Origin: Streptococcus viridans
Lineage (GTDB): Bacteria; Bacillota; Bacilli; Lactobacillales; Streptococcaceae
Assembly (NCBI RefSeq): GCF_900636365.1
Contig: NZ_LR134266.1
Span: 1,811,501 to 1,875,500 of the forward strand
Length of the DNA: 64,000 nt
Direction of reading: 5' to 3'
Below are positions 34,890-44,359 of this stretch, one piece after another. A program made the translations under genes and the position numbers. Below the pieces are notes generated by a model. It made no database searches. It saw only the letters and a program-made list of their open reading frames with translations, and was not told the DNA's origin. Within the stretch, counting starts at the first letter, position 1; the number at the start of each line of letters is the position of its first letter.

Positions 34890-34922
34890 AGTATAGACCA
34901 CAGGGCTTAAAGTATTCTTAAG
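34890..34922 (-). promoter_or_regulatory. CiaR-dependent promoter of csRNA B
   Basis: Minus-strand CTTAAG, AATAC, TTTAAG (34906-34922) is a perfect NTTAAG-N5-WTTAAG repeat. Ten bases later comes the -10 box TATACT (34890-34895). This is the published architecture of CiaR-activated csRNA promoters. Confidence 0.88.
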
Positions 34923-34925
34923 ACT

Positions 34926-34957
34926 CAAAAAAGTTGAGAGAGACTCCCAACTTTTAT
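34926..34957 (-). terminator. Terminator after purA
   Basis: AAAAGTTGGGAG pairs with CTCTCAACTTTT, followed by TT on the minus strand, five bases after the stop. It immediately precedes the CiaR site. Confidence 0.8.
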
Positions 34958-34961
34958 TGAA

Positions 34962-36361
<1,400 letters not shown>

Positions 36362-36550
36362 GGAGGGTTCATCATTTCATTTGTTTTTTCTCTTATGTAG
36401 ACGAATTACATTTTTACAAAATATGTATTTTCTGAATTTTAGTACTTAATTTAAAATAAAAGTTCGGAATTTTTGTAAAATCGTAGCGGAAATTTGCTTT
36501 CTTTTTCCGTTTGTAATAGACTAAAATAACTACCATAGGACGGTGAAACG

Positions 36551-38806
36551 ATGACGATTAATCAATTACTGCAGAAACTGGATACATCAAGCCCTATTCT
36601 CCAAGCGACCTTTGGTCTGGAGAGGGAAAATCTGCGAGTGACAACTGATGGACACTTAGCTCAAACTGCTCATCCGAGTCAGCTTGGTTCCCGCAATTTC
36701 CACCCGACCATCCAAACAGACTTCAGCGAACAACAACTGGAACTAATTACACCTATTGCTCACTCTACTAAGGAAGCGCGGCGCTTACTGGGAGCTATCA
36801 GCGATGTGGCAGGCCGCTCAATTGACCAGAGTGAATGCCTGTGGCCTCTGTCCATGCCACCGCAGCTGACTGAAGAAGATATTATCATCGCCCGTCTGGA
36901 AAACGAATACGAACGCCACTACCGAGAGGGTTTAGCGAAAAAATATGGCAAAAAACTACAGGCCATCTCTGGTATCCACTACAACATGGAGCTAGGGAAA
37001 GATCTGGTCGCTGCTCTCTTTCAAGTCAGCTCCTATCATTTACTCAAGGACTTTAAAAATGACCTCTATCTCAAACTGGCTCGAAACTTTCTGCGTTTCC
37101 GATGGCTCTTAACCTATCTCTACGGTGCTGCTCCTCTGGCAGAAGCCGGCTTCTACAGTCAGGAATACCCGCAGCCTATCCGCTCTTTTCGCAACAGCGA
37201 CTATGGCTATGTCAATGACGAGAATATTCAGGTGTCCTACACTTCTTTGGAGCAATATGTAACCGATATTGAAAACTACGTTCAGTCTGGCGAGCTCAGT
37301 GCTGAAAAAGAATTTTACTCAGCCGTTCGCTTCCGTGGACAGAAGCACAATCGCGCCTATCTGGAGCAGGGTATCACCTATCTGGAATTCCGCTGCTTCG
37401 ATCTCAATCCTTTTGACCATTTGGGCATTAGCCAAGAGACCTTAGATACTGTCCATCTCTTTTTACTGGGCCTGCTCTGGCTAGATGATGTAGAAAATGT
37501 TGATGCAGTATTAAAAGCTGCTCATGATTTGAACCAGAAAATTGCTTGTAGCCACCCGCTGACTGCCCTGCCAGATGAGGCAGACAGCTCAGCCATTCTC
37601 CAAGCCATGGAAGGGCTCATCCAGCATTTTGAACTGCCAACTTACTATCAAACTTTGCTGGACCAGATGAGAGAGGCTCTCTTACATCCTCAGCTGACAC
37701 TGTCAGGACAGCTCCTGCCCCATATCCAGCAAGATTCCTTAACAGCTTTTGGTCTAGAAAAAGCAGAAGAATACCACCGCTATGCCTGGACTGCTCCTTA
37801 TGCCCTCAAAGGCTACGAAAATATGGAACTGTCCACCCAGATGCTACTCTTTGATGCTATTCAAAAGGGGCTAAATGTCGAAATTTTAGATGAAAAGGAC
37901 CAATTTCTCAAGCTTTGGCATGGTAGTCATGTAGAATATGTCAAGAACGGCAATATGACCTCCAAGGATAACTATGTCATCCCTTTGGCCATGGCCAATA
38001 AAACAGTCACCAAAAAGATTTTGGCAGCAGCTGACTTTCCCGTTCCGGCTGGAGCAGAATTTTCTTCTCTAGAAGAGGGACTGGCCTACTACCCTTTGAT
38101 TAAGAACCGAGAAATTGTTGTCAAACCCAAGTCAACCAACTTCGGACTGGGCATCTCTATCTTCCAAGAGCCAGCTAGCCTGGAAGCTTATCACAAGGCT
38201 CTGGAGATTGCTTTTTCAGAAGATGTCGCCGTCTTAGTGGAGGAATTTATCGCTGGAACGGAGTACCGCTTCTTTGTCTTAGACGGACAATGCCAAGCAG
38301 TCCTCTTGCGAGTGGCGGCCAATGTCGTCGGAGACGGTCAGCATACCGTGAGAGAATTGATTGCCATCAAAAATGACAATCCTCTGCGGGGCCGAGATCA
38401 TCGTTCACCGCTTGAAATCATTGAACTGGGGGACATTGAACTGCTCATGCTGGACCAGCAAGGCTATGGAGCAGATGATATCCTGCCTGCTGGAGTCAAG
38501 GTTGACTTGCGGCGCAATTCCAACATTTCTACTGGCGGAGACTCGATTGATGTCACAGACAGCATGCACCCATCTTATAAGGAACTCGCTGCGGACATGG
38601 CAAAGGCTATGGGAGCCTGGGCCTGTGGCGTTGATCTCATCATCCCTGACAGCTCTGCTATTTCCACAAAGGAAAATCCCAACTGTACCTGCATCGAGCT
38701 CAACTTCAATCCTTCTATGTATATGCACACCTATTGTGCTGAGGGGCCGGGACAAAGCATTACTCCGAAAATACTAGCTAAACTTTTCCCAGAAATAGAC
38801 CTATAA
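36551..38806 (+). CDS. gshF: Bifunctional glutamate-cysteine ligase / glutathione synthetase
   Basis: The 751-residue GshF makes glutathione in one protein. The N-terminal part (about 1-450) is GshA-like (ATFGLERENLRVTTDGHLAQ, DFSEQQLELITP, YLEFRCFDLNPFDHLG). The C-terminal part (about 490-750) is an ATP-grasp module (VVKPKSTNFGLGISIF, VLVEEFIAGTEYRFFVLDG, IELNFNPSMYMHTY). Its length agrees with other streptococcal GshF proteins. The start has AGGACGGTG upstream. It is monocistronic, with its own terminator, between purA and a decayed gene. Confidence 0.95.
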   Translation: MTINQLLQKLDTSSPILQATFGLERENLRVTTDGHLAQTAHPSQLGSRNFHPTIQTDFSEQQLELITPIAHSTKEARRLLGAISDVAGRSIDQSECLWPLSMPPQLTEEDIIIARLENEYERHYREGLAKKYGKKLQAISGIHYNMELGKDLVAALFQVSSYHLLKDFKNDLYLKLARNFLRFRWLLTYLYGAAPLAEAGFYSQEYPQPIRSFRNSDYGYVNDENIQVSYTSLEQYVTDIENYVQSGELSAEKEFYSAVRFRGQKHNRAYLEQGITYLEFRCFDLNPFDHLGISQETLDTVHLFLLGLLWLDDVENVDAVLKAAHDLNQKIACSHPLTALPDEADSSAILQAMEGLIQHFELPTYYQTLLDQMREALLHPQLTLSGQLLPHIQQDSLTAFGLEKAEEYHRYAWTAPYALKGYENMELSTQMLLFDAIQKGLNVEILDEKDQFLKLWHGSHVEYVKNGNMTSKDNYVIPLAMANKTVTKKILAAADFPVPAGAEFSSLEEGLAYYPLIKNREIVVKPKSTNFGLGISIFQEPASLEAYHKALEIAFSEDVAVLVEEFIAGTEYRFFVLDGQCQAVLLRVAANVVGDGQHTVRELIAIKNDNPLRGRDHRSPLEIIELGDIELLMLDQQGYGADDILPAGVKVDLRRNSNISTGGDSIDVTDSMHPSYKELAADMAKAMGAWACGVDLIIPDSSAISTKENPNCTCIELNFNPSMYMHTYCAEGPGQSITPKILAKLFPEIDL

Positions 38807-38811
38807 AGTAA

Positions 38812-38841
38812 GAAAACGCAGAAGATGTCTCTGCGTTTTTG
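38812..38841 (+). terminator. Terminator after gshF
   Basis: AAAACGCAGA, short loop, TCTGCGTTTTT on the plus strand. Confidence 0.85.
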
Positions 38842-38879
38842 TTTTGTAACCGAGGTAGAGTTTTAGATGATAACCTAAA

Positions 38880-39188
38880 AAGATTAAGCATGGTCTCTCC
38901 TACAAGTTTAAAATAGCAAGCCATTTGCTGTAAAATCATCCTCTAACAAGCAAATTTCAAACCTCTCCTGCATATAGCAGAGGAAATCTTCCCTTTTTCC
39001 CAAAAAGAATCATAGGTCGCGAATACAAGGCTAGTATCATCTGAACAAGTTCCAGCCAGTTACTGTTGGCTTCCATAGCCCACCATCTCAATCGCTTTAA
39101 AACTGCCTCGGGTTAAAAATTCATACGGAACCCCTAATGCATCAGCTACCGCCAAACCATAGACTGCCGCTTTCAAAGATTGGTTCAT
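38880..39188 (-). pseudogene. Decayed ADP-ribosylglycohydrolase gene (N-terminal remnant)
   Basis: An intact AAAGGAGG site precedes ATG 39188, and translation gives [20 protein letters not shown], then PYEFLTRGSFKAIEMVGYGS. This is the typical start of ADP-ribosylglycohydrolase (DraG/MacroD-unrelated) family proteins. An in-frame stop then follows, after which the same frame reads LAGTCSDDTSLVFATYDS, matching the family motif AGTWSDDTSL. Later homology (QERF...LLEDDFTANG) is in another frame, so there is at least one stop and one frameshift. The C-terminal two thirds are missing. Confidence 0.78.
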
Positions 39189-39248
39189 GCTAGCCTCCTT
39201 TGTTTTATTATGCTATTTTTGGTCTTAAAATTCTTCCTAACCCCAAAA

Positions 39249-39276
39249 AACAAGCGCAGGCCTGCGCCTGTTTTTC
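39249..39276. terminator. GC-rich hairpin upstream of hslO
   Basis: ACA-AGCGCAGG and CCTGCGC-CTGT arms with almost no loop, followed by TTTTTC on the plus strand. It lies 25 bases before the hslO start. It may insulate hslO from upstream transcription. Confidence 0.5.
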
Positions 39277-39299
39277 TATTTTGTGTTAAAATAAAAGGT

Positions 39300-40172
39300 A
39301 TGGACAAAATTATCAAAACTATCTCAGAAAGTGGCTCCTTCCGTGCCTTTGTACTAGACAGTACAGAGACCGTGCGAGCAGCCCAAGAATACCATCAGAC
39401 ACAAGCAAGCTCAACTGTGGCCCTCGGTCGGACCCTGATCGCAAGTCAAATTCTCGCCGCCAATGAAAAGGGAAACACCAAGATAACGGTGAAAATCCTC
39501 GGTACTAGCTCACTTGGTGCTATCATCACTGTGGCAGATACTCAAGGAAACGTCAAAGGCTACGTGCAAAATCCTGGTGTGGATATCAAGAAAACAGCGA
39601 CCGGTGAAGTCGTGGTCGGACCATTTGTCGGAAACGGGGAATTCCTAGTGATTACCGACTACGGCACAGGCAATCCTTATCATTCCATGACACCTCTCGT
39701 CACTGGAGAAATCGGTGAAGACCTAGCTTATTACTTGACTGAAAGCCAACAAACTCCATCTGCAGTGGGGCTCAATGTCCTTCTTGATGAAGAAGACAAG
39801 GTCAAGGTTGCCGGTGGTTTCTTGGTGCAGGTCTTGCCAAATGTCAAGGAAGAAGAAATTGCCCGCTTTGAAAAACGTATCCAAGAAATGCCGGCCATTT
39901 CTACCCTTTTAGCCTCTGACGACCATATTGAAGCCCTTCTTACTGCCATCTATGGCGAAGATCACTACAAACGTCTCTCTGAAGAAGAGATCCGCTTCCA
40001 ATGTGACTGTAGCAAGGAACGCTTCATGGATGCCTTGGCTAGCTTGCCAGCCAAAGACCTTCAAGAAATGAAGGACGAGGACCAGGGAGCAGAAATTGTT
40101 TGCCAATTCTGTCAGACGGCTTATCACTTTGATAAAAACGACTTGGAGGAACTCATTCGTGACAAATCTTAA
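39300..40172 (+). CDS. hslO: Redox-regulated chaperone Hsp33
   Basis: The 290-residue cytoplasmic chaperone is activated by oxidation and zinc release. The zinc centre is CDC (about residue 235) and CQFC (about residue 268). The N-terminal part ([37 protein letters not shown]) is typical. The start at 39300 matches family length; the frame extends upstream only over the hairpin. dusB starts inside its end. Confidence 0.95.
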   Translation: MDKIIKTISESGSFRAFVLDSTETVRAAQEYHQTQASSTVALGRTLIASQILAANEKGNTKITVKILGTSSLGAIITVADTQGNVKGYVQNPGVDIKKTATGEVVVGPFVGNGEFLVITDYGTGNPYHSMTPLVTGEIGEDLAYYLTESQQTPSAVGLNVLLDEEDKVKVAGGFLVQVLPNVKEEEIARFEKRIQEMPAISTLLASDDHIEALLTAIYGEDHYKRLSEEEIRFQCDCSKERFMDALASLPAKDLQEMKDEDQGAEIVCQFCQTAYHFDKNDLEELIRDKS

Positions 40173-41139
40173 TACACCTTTTATGATTGGGAATGTCGAG
40201 ATCCCAAACCGGACGGTCCTTGCACCTATGGCCGGTGTGACCAACTCAGCCTTCCGCACGATTGCTAAAGAACTCGGGGCAGGGCTTGTAGTCATGGAAA
40301 TGGTCTCTGATAAAGGAATCCAATACAATAACGAAAAGACCCTGCATATGCTCCATATTGATGAAGGTGAAAATCCTGTATCGATTCAGCTCTTTGGTAG
40401 CGATGAGGACAGCCTGGCACGCGCAGCTGAATTTATCCAAGAAAATACCAAAACTGATATCGTTGATATCAACATGGGCTGCCCAGTTAATAAGATCGTC
40501 AAAAACGAAGCGGGTGCCATGTGGCTCAAGGACCCAGACAAGATCTACTCTATCATTAACAAGGTTCAATCCGTCCTTGATATCCCCCTCACTGTTAAAA
40601 TGCGGACAGGTTGGTCTGACCCTTCTCTAGCAGTTGAGAATGCCCTCGCAGCTGAAGCTGCAGGTGTCTCCGCCCTTGCCATGCACGGACGGACCCGGGA
40701 GCAAATGTATACGGGTCATGCGGATCTTGAGACCCTTCACAAGGTTGCACAAGCACTGACCAAGATTCCATTTATCGCCAACGGAGATATCCGGACGGTG
40801 CAAGACGCCAAACAACGGATCGAAGAAGTCGGTGCCGATGCGGTCATGATCGGCCGTGCTGCTATGGGGAATCCTTACCTCTTCAATCAAATCAATCACT
40901 ACTTTGAAACAGGAGAAATCCTGCCTGATTTGACCTTTGAAGACAAGATGAAGATTGCTTATGAGCACTTGAAGCGCTTGATCAATCTCAAGGGTGAGCA
41001 CATTGCCGTTCGCGAATTCCGCGGCTTAGCTCCTCACTACCTCCGAGGAACCTCAGGCGCAGCCAAACTCCGCGGAGCCATTTCGCAAGCTAGCACTCTA
41101 GCTGAGATTGAAGAACTTCTTCAATTAGAAAAAGCTTAA
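40159..41139 (+). CDS. dusB: tRNA-dihydrouridine synthase
   Basis: This 326-residue FMN-dependent TIM barrel reduces uridines in tRNA D-loops. The motifs are [34 protein letters not shown] (active Cys in MGCPV) and [12 protein letters not shown]. It most likely starts at GTG 40159, overlapping the end of hslO by 14 bases with GGAGGA upstream; this gives [12 protein letters not shown], the usual N-terminus. hslO-dusB is a common streptococcal gene pair. Confidence 0.93.
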   Translation: MTNLNTPFMIGNVEIPNRTVLAPMAGVTNSAFRTIAKELGAGLVVMEMVSDKGIQYNNEKTLHMLHIDEGENPVSIQLFGSDEDSLARAAEFIQENTKTDIVDINMGCPVNKIVKNEAGAMWLKDPDKIYSIINKVQSVLDIPLTVKMRTGWSDPSLAVENALAAEAAGVSALAMHGRTREQMYTGHADLETLHKVAQALTKIPFIANGDIRTVQDAKQRIEEVGADAVMIGRAAMGNPYLFNQINHYFETGEILPDLTFEDKMKIAYEHLKRLINLKGEHIAVREFRGLAPHYLRGTSGAAKLRGAISQASTLAEIEELLQLEKA

Positions 41140-41143
41140 TGAC

Positions 41144-41178
41144 AAAAAAACAGCATCGAAATATTGATGCTGTTTAAA
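41144..41178 (+). terminator. Terminator after dusB
   Basis: AAACAGCATC and GATGCTGTTT arms directly after the stop codon on the plus strand. Confidence 0.85.
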
Positions 41179-41263
41179 ATATGTACTAACTATTTTTAAC
41201 ATAAAATAGCTAGCTGGTTTTTCAAAAAAACTGACATATTTTTTTAGTCAGTTATGTAAATCT

Positions 41264-41450
41264 AAAACTTTCCGCTGTGAGAAAAGCGCCTGAAACACAA
41301 ATGTTTCAGGCACTCGGAATTATTGAGAGTAAAACAGTTTGGGGAACTGTTTTAGCCTGAGCCCAGAAATTAAAGAGCGAAGGGCTCAATAATTAGTCAT
41401 GGAACTTCGAAGAAGTTCGCTGACGTCCGTACTCACTTAAGGAAAGTTTT
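41264..41450 (+). repeat. Modular structured repeat, copy A (187 bp)
   Basis: The ends are perfect inverted repeats AAAACTTTCC and GGAAAGTTTT, reinforced by inner GTGAG and CTCAC. Inside are hairpin P2 (GCCTGAAACA/TGTTTCAGGC), a long P3 arm (AATTATTGAG/CTCAATAATT) that carries two sub-hairpins (AAACAGTT/AACTGTTT and GAGCCC/GGGCTC), and P4 (GAACTTC/GAAGTTC). GCTGACGTCCGTACTCAC ends it. A shorter copy lies in inverse orientation at 60837-60966. No gene is present between 41179 and 41505. Confidence 0.85.
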
Positions 41451-41471
41451 TAGAAGAACTTATCTTCATTT

Positions 41472-41501
41472 GACAGCATCAACTTTTTGATGCTGTTTTT
41501 G
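41472..41501 (+). terminator. Second ACAGCATC terminator beyond repeat A
   Basis: ACAGCATCAA, short loop, TTGATGCTGTTTTTG on the plus strand. Its stem is almost the same as that of the dusB terminator at 41144-41178, so the repeat is bracketed by two like terminators. Confidence 0.75.
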
Positions 41502-41505
41502 TATC

Positions 41506-42303
41506 TTATTGATCCGCTTGAGATTCACTTTCTTTCCAGCGATAGGTCTTGCGCGGTTTTTTCTTAGGCACCCGCTTAACCCCCACTTCTTCGACATAGG
41601 ACCCATAGGTCACGAGGAAGTTGTTGGTCAAAATTTCCTTATCTGGATGGATTAGGTTCACCAATTCGGTTGCTTCGTATACGGTAAAAGGCTCTTCTAA
41701 GAGATGGAGGAAAGTCGGATTCCAAGTTAAGCGCCCTTGGATCCGCTTGATGGATTCTTGCACAATCTCATAGTGGTCAAAGGCAAAATCTTCAGCTGCC
41801 AAGACACGACCATCTAGGGAACATTCCCCTTGTTTGAAGTCCACATCGAGGAAGAGAACTTCTTTGGCATCATCTCCAGCTCGGACCATATCTACCGCTT
41901 CAGCTGGCAAATAAACCAAGTGAGCAATGGTAATGACCCAACCCCGAGGGTCCCGACCAGGAGTAGAAACTGTCATTAACTGCTCTACCTTTTGAGGCGT
42001 TAATTCTAGTCCAACTTCTTCTTGAACCTCTCGGATACAAGCTTGAATAGCGTCTTCATGCTTTTGCAAGAACCCCCCCACCAAGGCTACCCGATGCTGA
42101 CAAGGATGCGTTTTCCGGCGAATCACCAAGAGCTTCAAGCGCCCCTCCACAAAGCAGTAGGCCACCATATCCGCTGTCACACTTGGATTTTCATAGGTAG
42201 GGTAATCCTGCTCCTTGTACCAGCGGAGGAATTCTTCCTCACTGACGACCCTTTCGTAGTATTCCTTTTCGTTCATTCCTTCCGGAATGCTTGTTGCTGT
42301 CAT
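41506..42303 (-). CDS. nrtR: NrtR-like Nudix hydrolase / transcriptional regulator
   Basis: The 265-residue protein has an N-terminal Nudix domain with an intact box: GFLQKHEDAIQACIREVQEE then VGL (about residues 78-101), all catalytic Glu present. A C-terminal winged-helix part follows (about 165-245; WNPTFLHLLEEPFTVYEATE, TNNFLVTYGSYVEEVG). This is the plan of NrtR, the ADP-ribose-sensing repressor of NAD genes. It follows pnuC with the start codon directly after the pnuC stop, in an NAD salvage operon, so self-control of nadR-pnuC-nrtR is likely. Because the Nudix box is intact, an ADP-ribose pyrophosphatase activity is also possible. Confidence 0.85.
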   Translation of the reverse strand: MTATSIPEGMNEKEYYERVVSEEEFLRWYKEQDYPTYENPSVTADMVAYCFVEGRLKLLVIRRKTHPCQHRVALVGGFLQKHEDAIQACIREVQEEVGLELTPQKVEQLMTVSTPGRDPRGWVITIAHLVYLPAEAVDMVRAGDDAKEVLFLDVDFKQGECSLDGRVLAAEDFAFDHYEIVQESIKRIQGRLTWNPTFLHLLEEPFTVYEATELVNLIHPDKEILTNNFLVTYGSYVEEVGVKRVPKKKPRKTYRWKESESQADQ

Positions 42304-43086
42304 TTAAGCAACCTCCTTTTTCACTGCTTTACTCCACTGATACCAACCGACAAGACTGTTAAGGGTATAGACCCAGTACATGCCTTGAATATGGATGCTC
42401 TTTCCCCACCAGAGGTAGATACTGAAGAGGTTGGTCGCAATCCAGAAAATCCATTGTTCGCGATAGAGACCGGTCATGAGAAGCTGTCCGACACCATTGG
42501 TCGCATCTGTTATACTATCACGGAAAGGGCGAGCACTGTGGATGCTTTTATAGGCGTATCCCATCCCGATCCAAATCAGAGCTGTTAGGACCAAATACTT
42601 GATCCATTCCATTAGCGTTAATTTCTTGGCCTCAAAGTGAGATTCTTCTGCATCCCCCTGGTCATTGATCCGATTTGACAACCAAACATAGAGACCAATT
42701 GGTTGCATCACGAAGAAGTACAGGGTCGTCAAAACTTCTCCATAGAAGTTTTTGTTCAAGGCTAGGACGAGGTAAATCGCTGAGTTCACTGCTCCAAAGA
42801 GATAGTTACTAGCCCGACCTTCTGCTACTAGTATAACACAAACGATTCCTGTCCAGGAGGCAAAGAGCCCTAACCAATCGTGACTTGCTTCCTGATTGGT
42901 AAACTCTAGGACAAAGGGCACGCTAGATAAAGCAAGCAAATAGAGCCATTGTGTCAGAGTGCGACCTGCAAATAGGTCTTGCCAAAGGAGTTTCATAATT
43001 CCTACGAAGCCACGTTTGCCAGCTTCTCGATGGACATTTTTTAAATGCTCCCCAAATGTTTGAATTTTTTCTTGTAGTCGTTTCAT
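42304..43086 (-). CDS. pnuC: PnuC-type nicotinamide riboside/mononucleotide transporter
   Basis: The 260-residue protein has about seven membrane helices after a 45-residue cytoplasmic start. Motifs WLGLFASWTGIVCVILVAEG, NYLFGAVNSAIYLVLALNKN and the C-terminal IYLWWGKSIHIQGMYWVYTL are typical of PnuC vitamin carriers. It imports nicotinamide riboside down its gradient, trapped by the NadR kinase encoded upstream. It lies 12 bases after nadR. Confidence 0.93.
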   Translation of the reverse strand: MKRLQEKIQTFGEHLKNVHREAGKRGFVGIMKLLWQDLFAGRTLTQWLYLLALSSVPFVLEFTNQEASHDWLGLFASWTGIVCVILVAEGRASNYLFGAVNSAIYLVLALNKNFYGEVLTTLYFFVMQPIGLYVWLSNRINDQGDAEESHFEAKKLTLMEWIKYLVLTALIWIGMGYAYKSIHSARPFRDSITDATNGVGQLLMTGLYREQWIFWIATNLFSIYLWWGKSIHIQGMYWVYTLNSLVGWYQWSKAVKKEVA

Positions 43087-43098
43087 GCTGTTTCTCCT

Positions 43099-44157
43099 TT
43101 AATCAGCTTGATAAATCGTATCGATGACACGCTTTGCTTCTTCGTAATTCCCCAAGTAGTCTTGCCCGAGATAGGCTGTTGGGATATCTGCGAGGTATTG
43201 GTGGCGGAGGTGATCCAGGTGATTTGAAAAACTGGTGCGAATTTCATCATCTGCCATGGTCATATCACGGAAGCCATCATTGACATAGGATCCAATGGGT
43301 TGGACAAATAAGATCAAATCCCATTTTTCCTTAGCGAGGATACTAACGAATAGGTTATCAAAGGTATCCGTCATACTGGTCTCTTGGCCTTCTACTTCCA
43401 TATAGTAGTCGTAATAGCCCTTGGTCACTAGCGAATTCGTATCCGCAATCACTAGCCCTCGATTGGCACTACTATCGATTAATTTTGAGGTTTGATCGTA
43501 TTGTCCGAGTAGGAGATAATAATAGTCCTTGGGGGTCAGCTCATCATCCCGTACATTGTTTCTGATCTGGTACTCGCGAGCATATTCTAAGCTCACTGGC
43601 GCATCATAGAAGCGGGCCAAATCTTTTGCCAAGGTCGTCTTCCCGTTACTAGCACTCCCCATAATGAGGACCTTTTTGGTAAACTGACGACGGAAGGGTT
43701 GCGCAATGTATTTCCAATACTTGCTGGGATTTTCCCGGATAAGGGTTCCTGAGATGCCAAACTGGCGCTCCTGTAAGTGCGCTTGAAAGCCTCTCGCTTC
43801 AAGTTCCTCTTGATACGTTTTTTCCCCAACATAGAAGATGAGCTCTTCTCTCTCAGCATCATATTGAATGGTTTCTAAGGCTGTTTTCAACCAAGGCTCC
43901 CATCCTAATGGATAGCGAGGAAGTTCTGTCTCGTCTAATTTATAAATTTGGGTGAGTTCATCATTTGAAAAACCTTCTCGAATATAGCGAAAACGTTTCT
44001 GCAAAGGAAGACCAACTTCTTCTCCTCGGTCACCTTTGTAACCAGAGACAATCACACAAACGCGGTCACATTGGCGTTTTGCCCGTTGAATTAAATCAAT
44101 ATGCCCTTGATGAAGGGGGGCAAACGTTCCAAATACTACTGCCACTTTTTCTTTCAT
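43099..44157 (-). CDS. nadR: Bifunctional NMN adenylyltransferase / ribosylnicotinamide kinase
   Basis: The 352-residue protein has an N-terminal nucleotidyltransferase domain (VVFGTFAPLHQGHIDLIQRA, with HQGH, and GISGTLIRENP) and a C-terminal kinase domain with Walker A GSASNGKTTLAKDLA (about residue 167). It phosphorylates nicotinamide riboside and adenylates NMN to NAD. No DNA-binding helix-turn-helix precedes the first domain, unlike the E. coli protein; regulation is probably by the co-encoded NrtR. It heads the operon. Confidence 0.94.
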   Translation of the reverse strand: MKEKVAVVFGTFAPLHQGHIDLIQRAKRQCDRVCVIVSGYKGDRGEEVGLPLQKRFRYIREGFSNDELTQIYKLDETELPRYPLGWEPWLKTALETIQYDAEREELIFYVGEKTYQEELEARGFQAHLQERQFGISGTLIRENPSKYWKYIAQPFRRQFTKKVLIMGSASNGKTTLAKDLARFYDAPVSLEYAREYQIRNNVRDDELTPKDYYYLLLGQYDQTSKLIDSSANRGLVIADTNSLVTKGYYDYYMEVEGQETSMTDTFDNLFVSILAKEKWDLILFVQPIGSYVNDGFRDMTMADDEIRTSFSNHLDHLRHQYLADIPTAYLGQDYLGNYEEAKRVIDTIYQAD

Positions 44158-44182
44158 CTAACTGGCTCCTTTATCATAATGT

Positions 44183-44235
44183 CAAAACATGTTTTGCTTA
44201 TGATTTTATTATAAACTATAATTTCAATCTGTCAA
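44183..44235 (-). promoter_or_regulatory. nadR operon promoter with palindromic operator candidate
   Basis: Minus-strand TTGACA (44230-44235), 16 bases, TATAAT (44208-44213) is a near-consensus promoter. The perfect 14-bp palindrome CAAAACATGTTTTG (44183-44196) falls just after the expected transcription start. That is a typical repressor position, and NrtR is the obvious candidate. Confidence 0.7.
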
Positions 44236-44276
44236 TACCTTTTTATAAAAAAATATATTTTTATAAAATAAAAATT

Positions 44277-44322
44277 AAAAAGATTCAACTCTGTATGTTA
44301 TTATACAGAATTGAATCTTTGA
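44277..44322. terminator. Strong hairpin terminator between the lipoprotein gene and nadR operon
   Basis: An 18-bp nearly perfect stem (AAAGATTCAA-TCTGTAT with ATACAGA-TTGAATCTTT) has a short loop. The A-run on one side and T-run on the other let it act on the minus-strand lipoprotein transcript. Confidence 0.8.
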
Positions 44323-44359
44323 TTTCAATCATTTTTTAAATTTTCTCAGTGGCGAGCCA

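Noticed and set aside
34838-34912. Small plus-strand reading frame MKKSLDSKQSWEVF... with a good GGGAG site, and a similar start at 14084
   Set aside because: These are the antisense of the csRNA anti-Shine-Dalgarno stretch, which by design looks like a ribosome binding site plus ATG. The minus-strand promoter, CiaR repeats and terminators explain both loci better.
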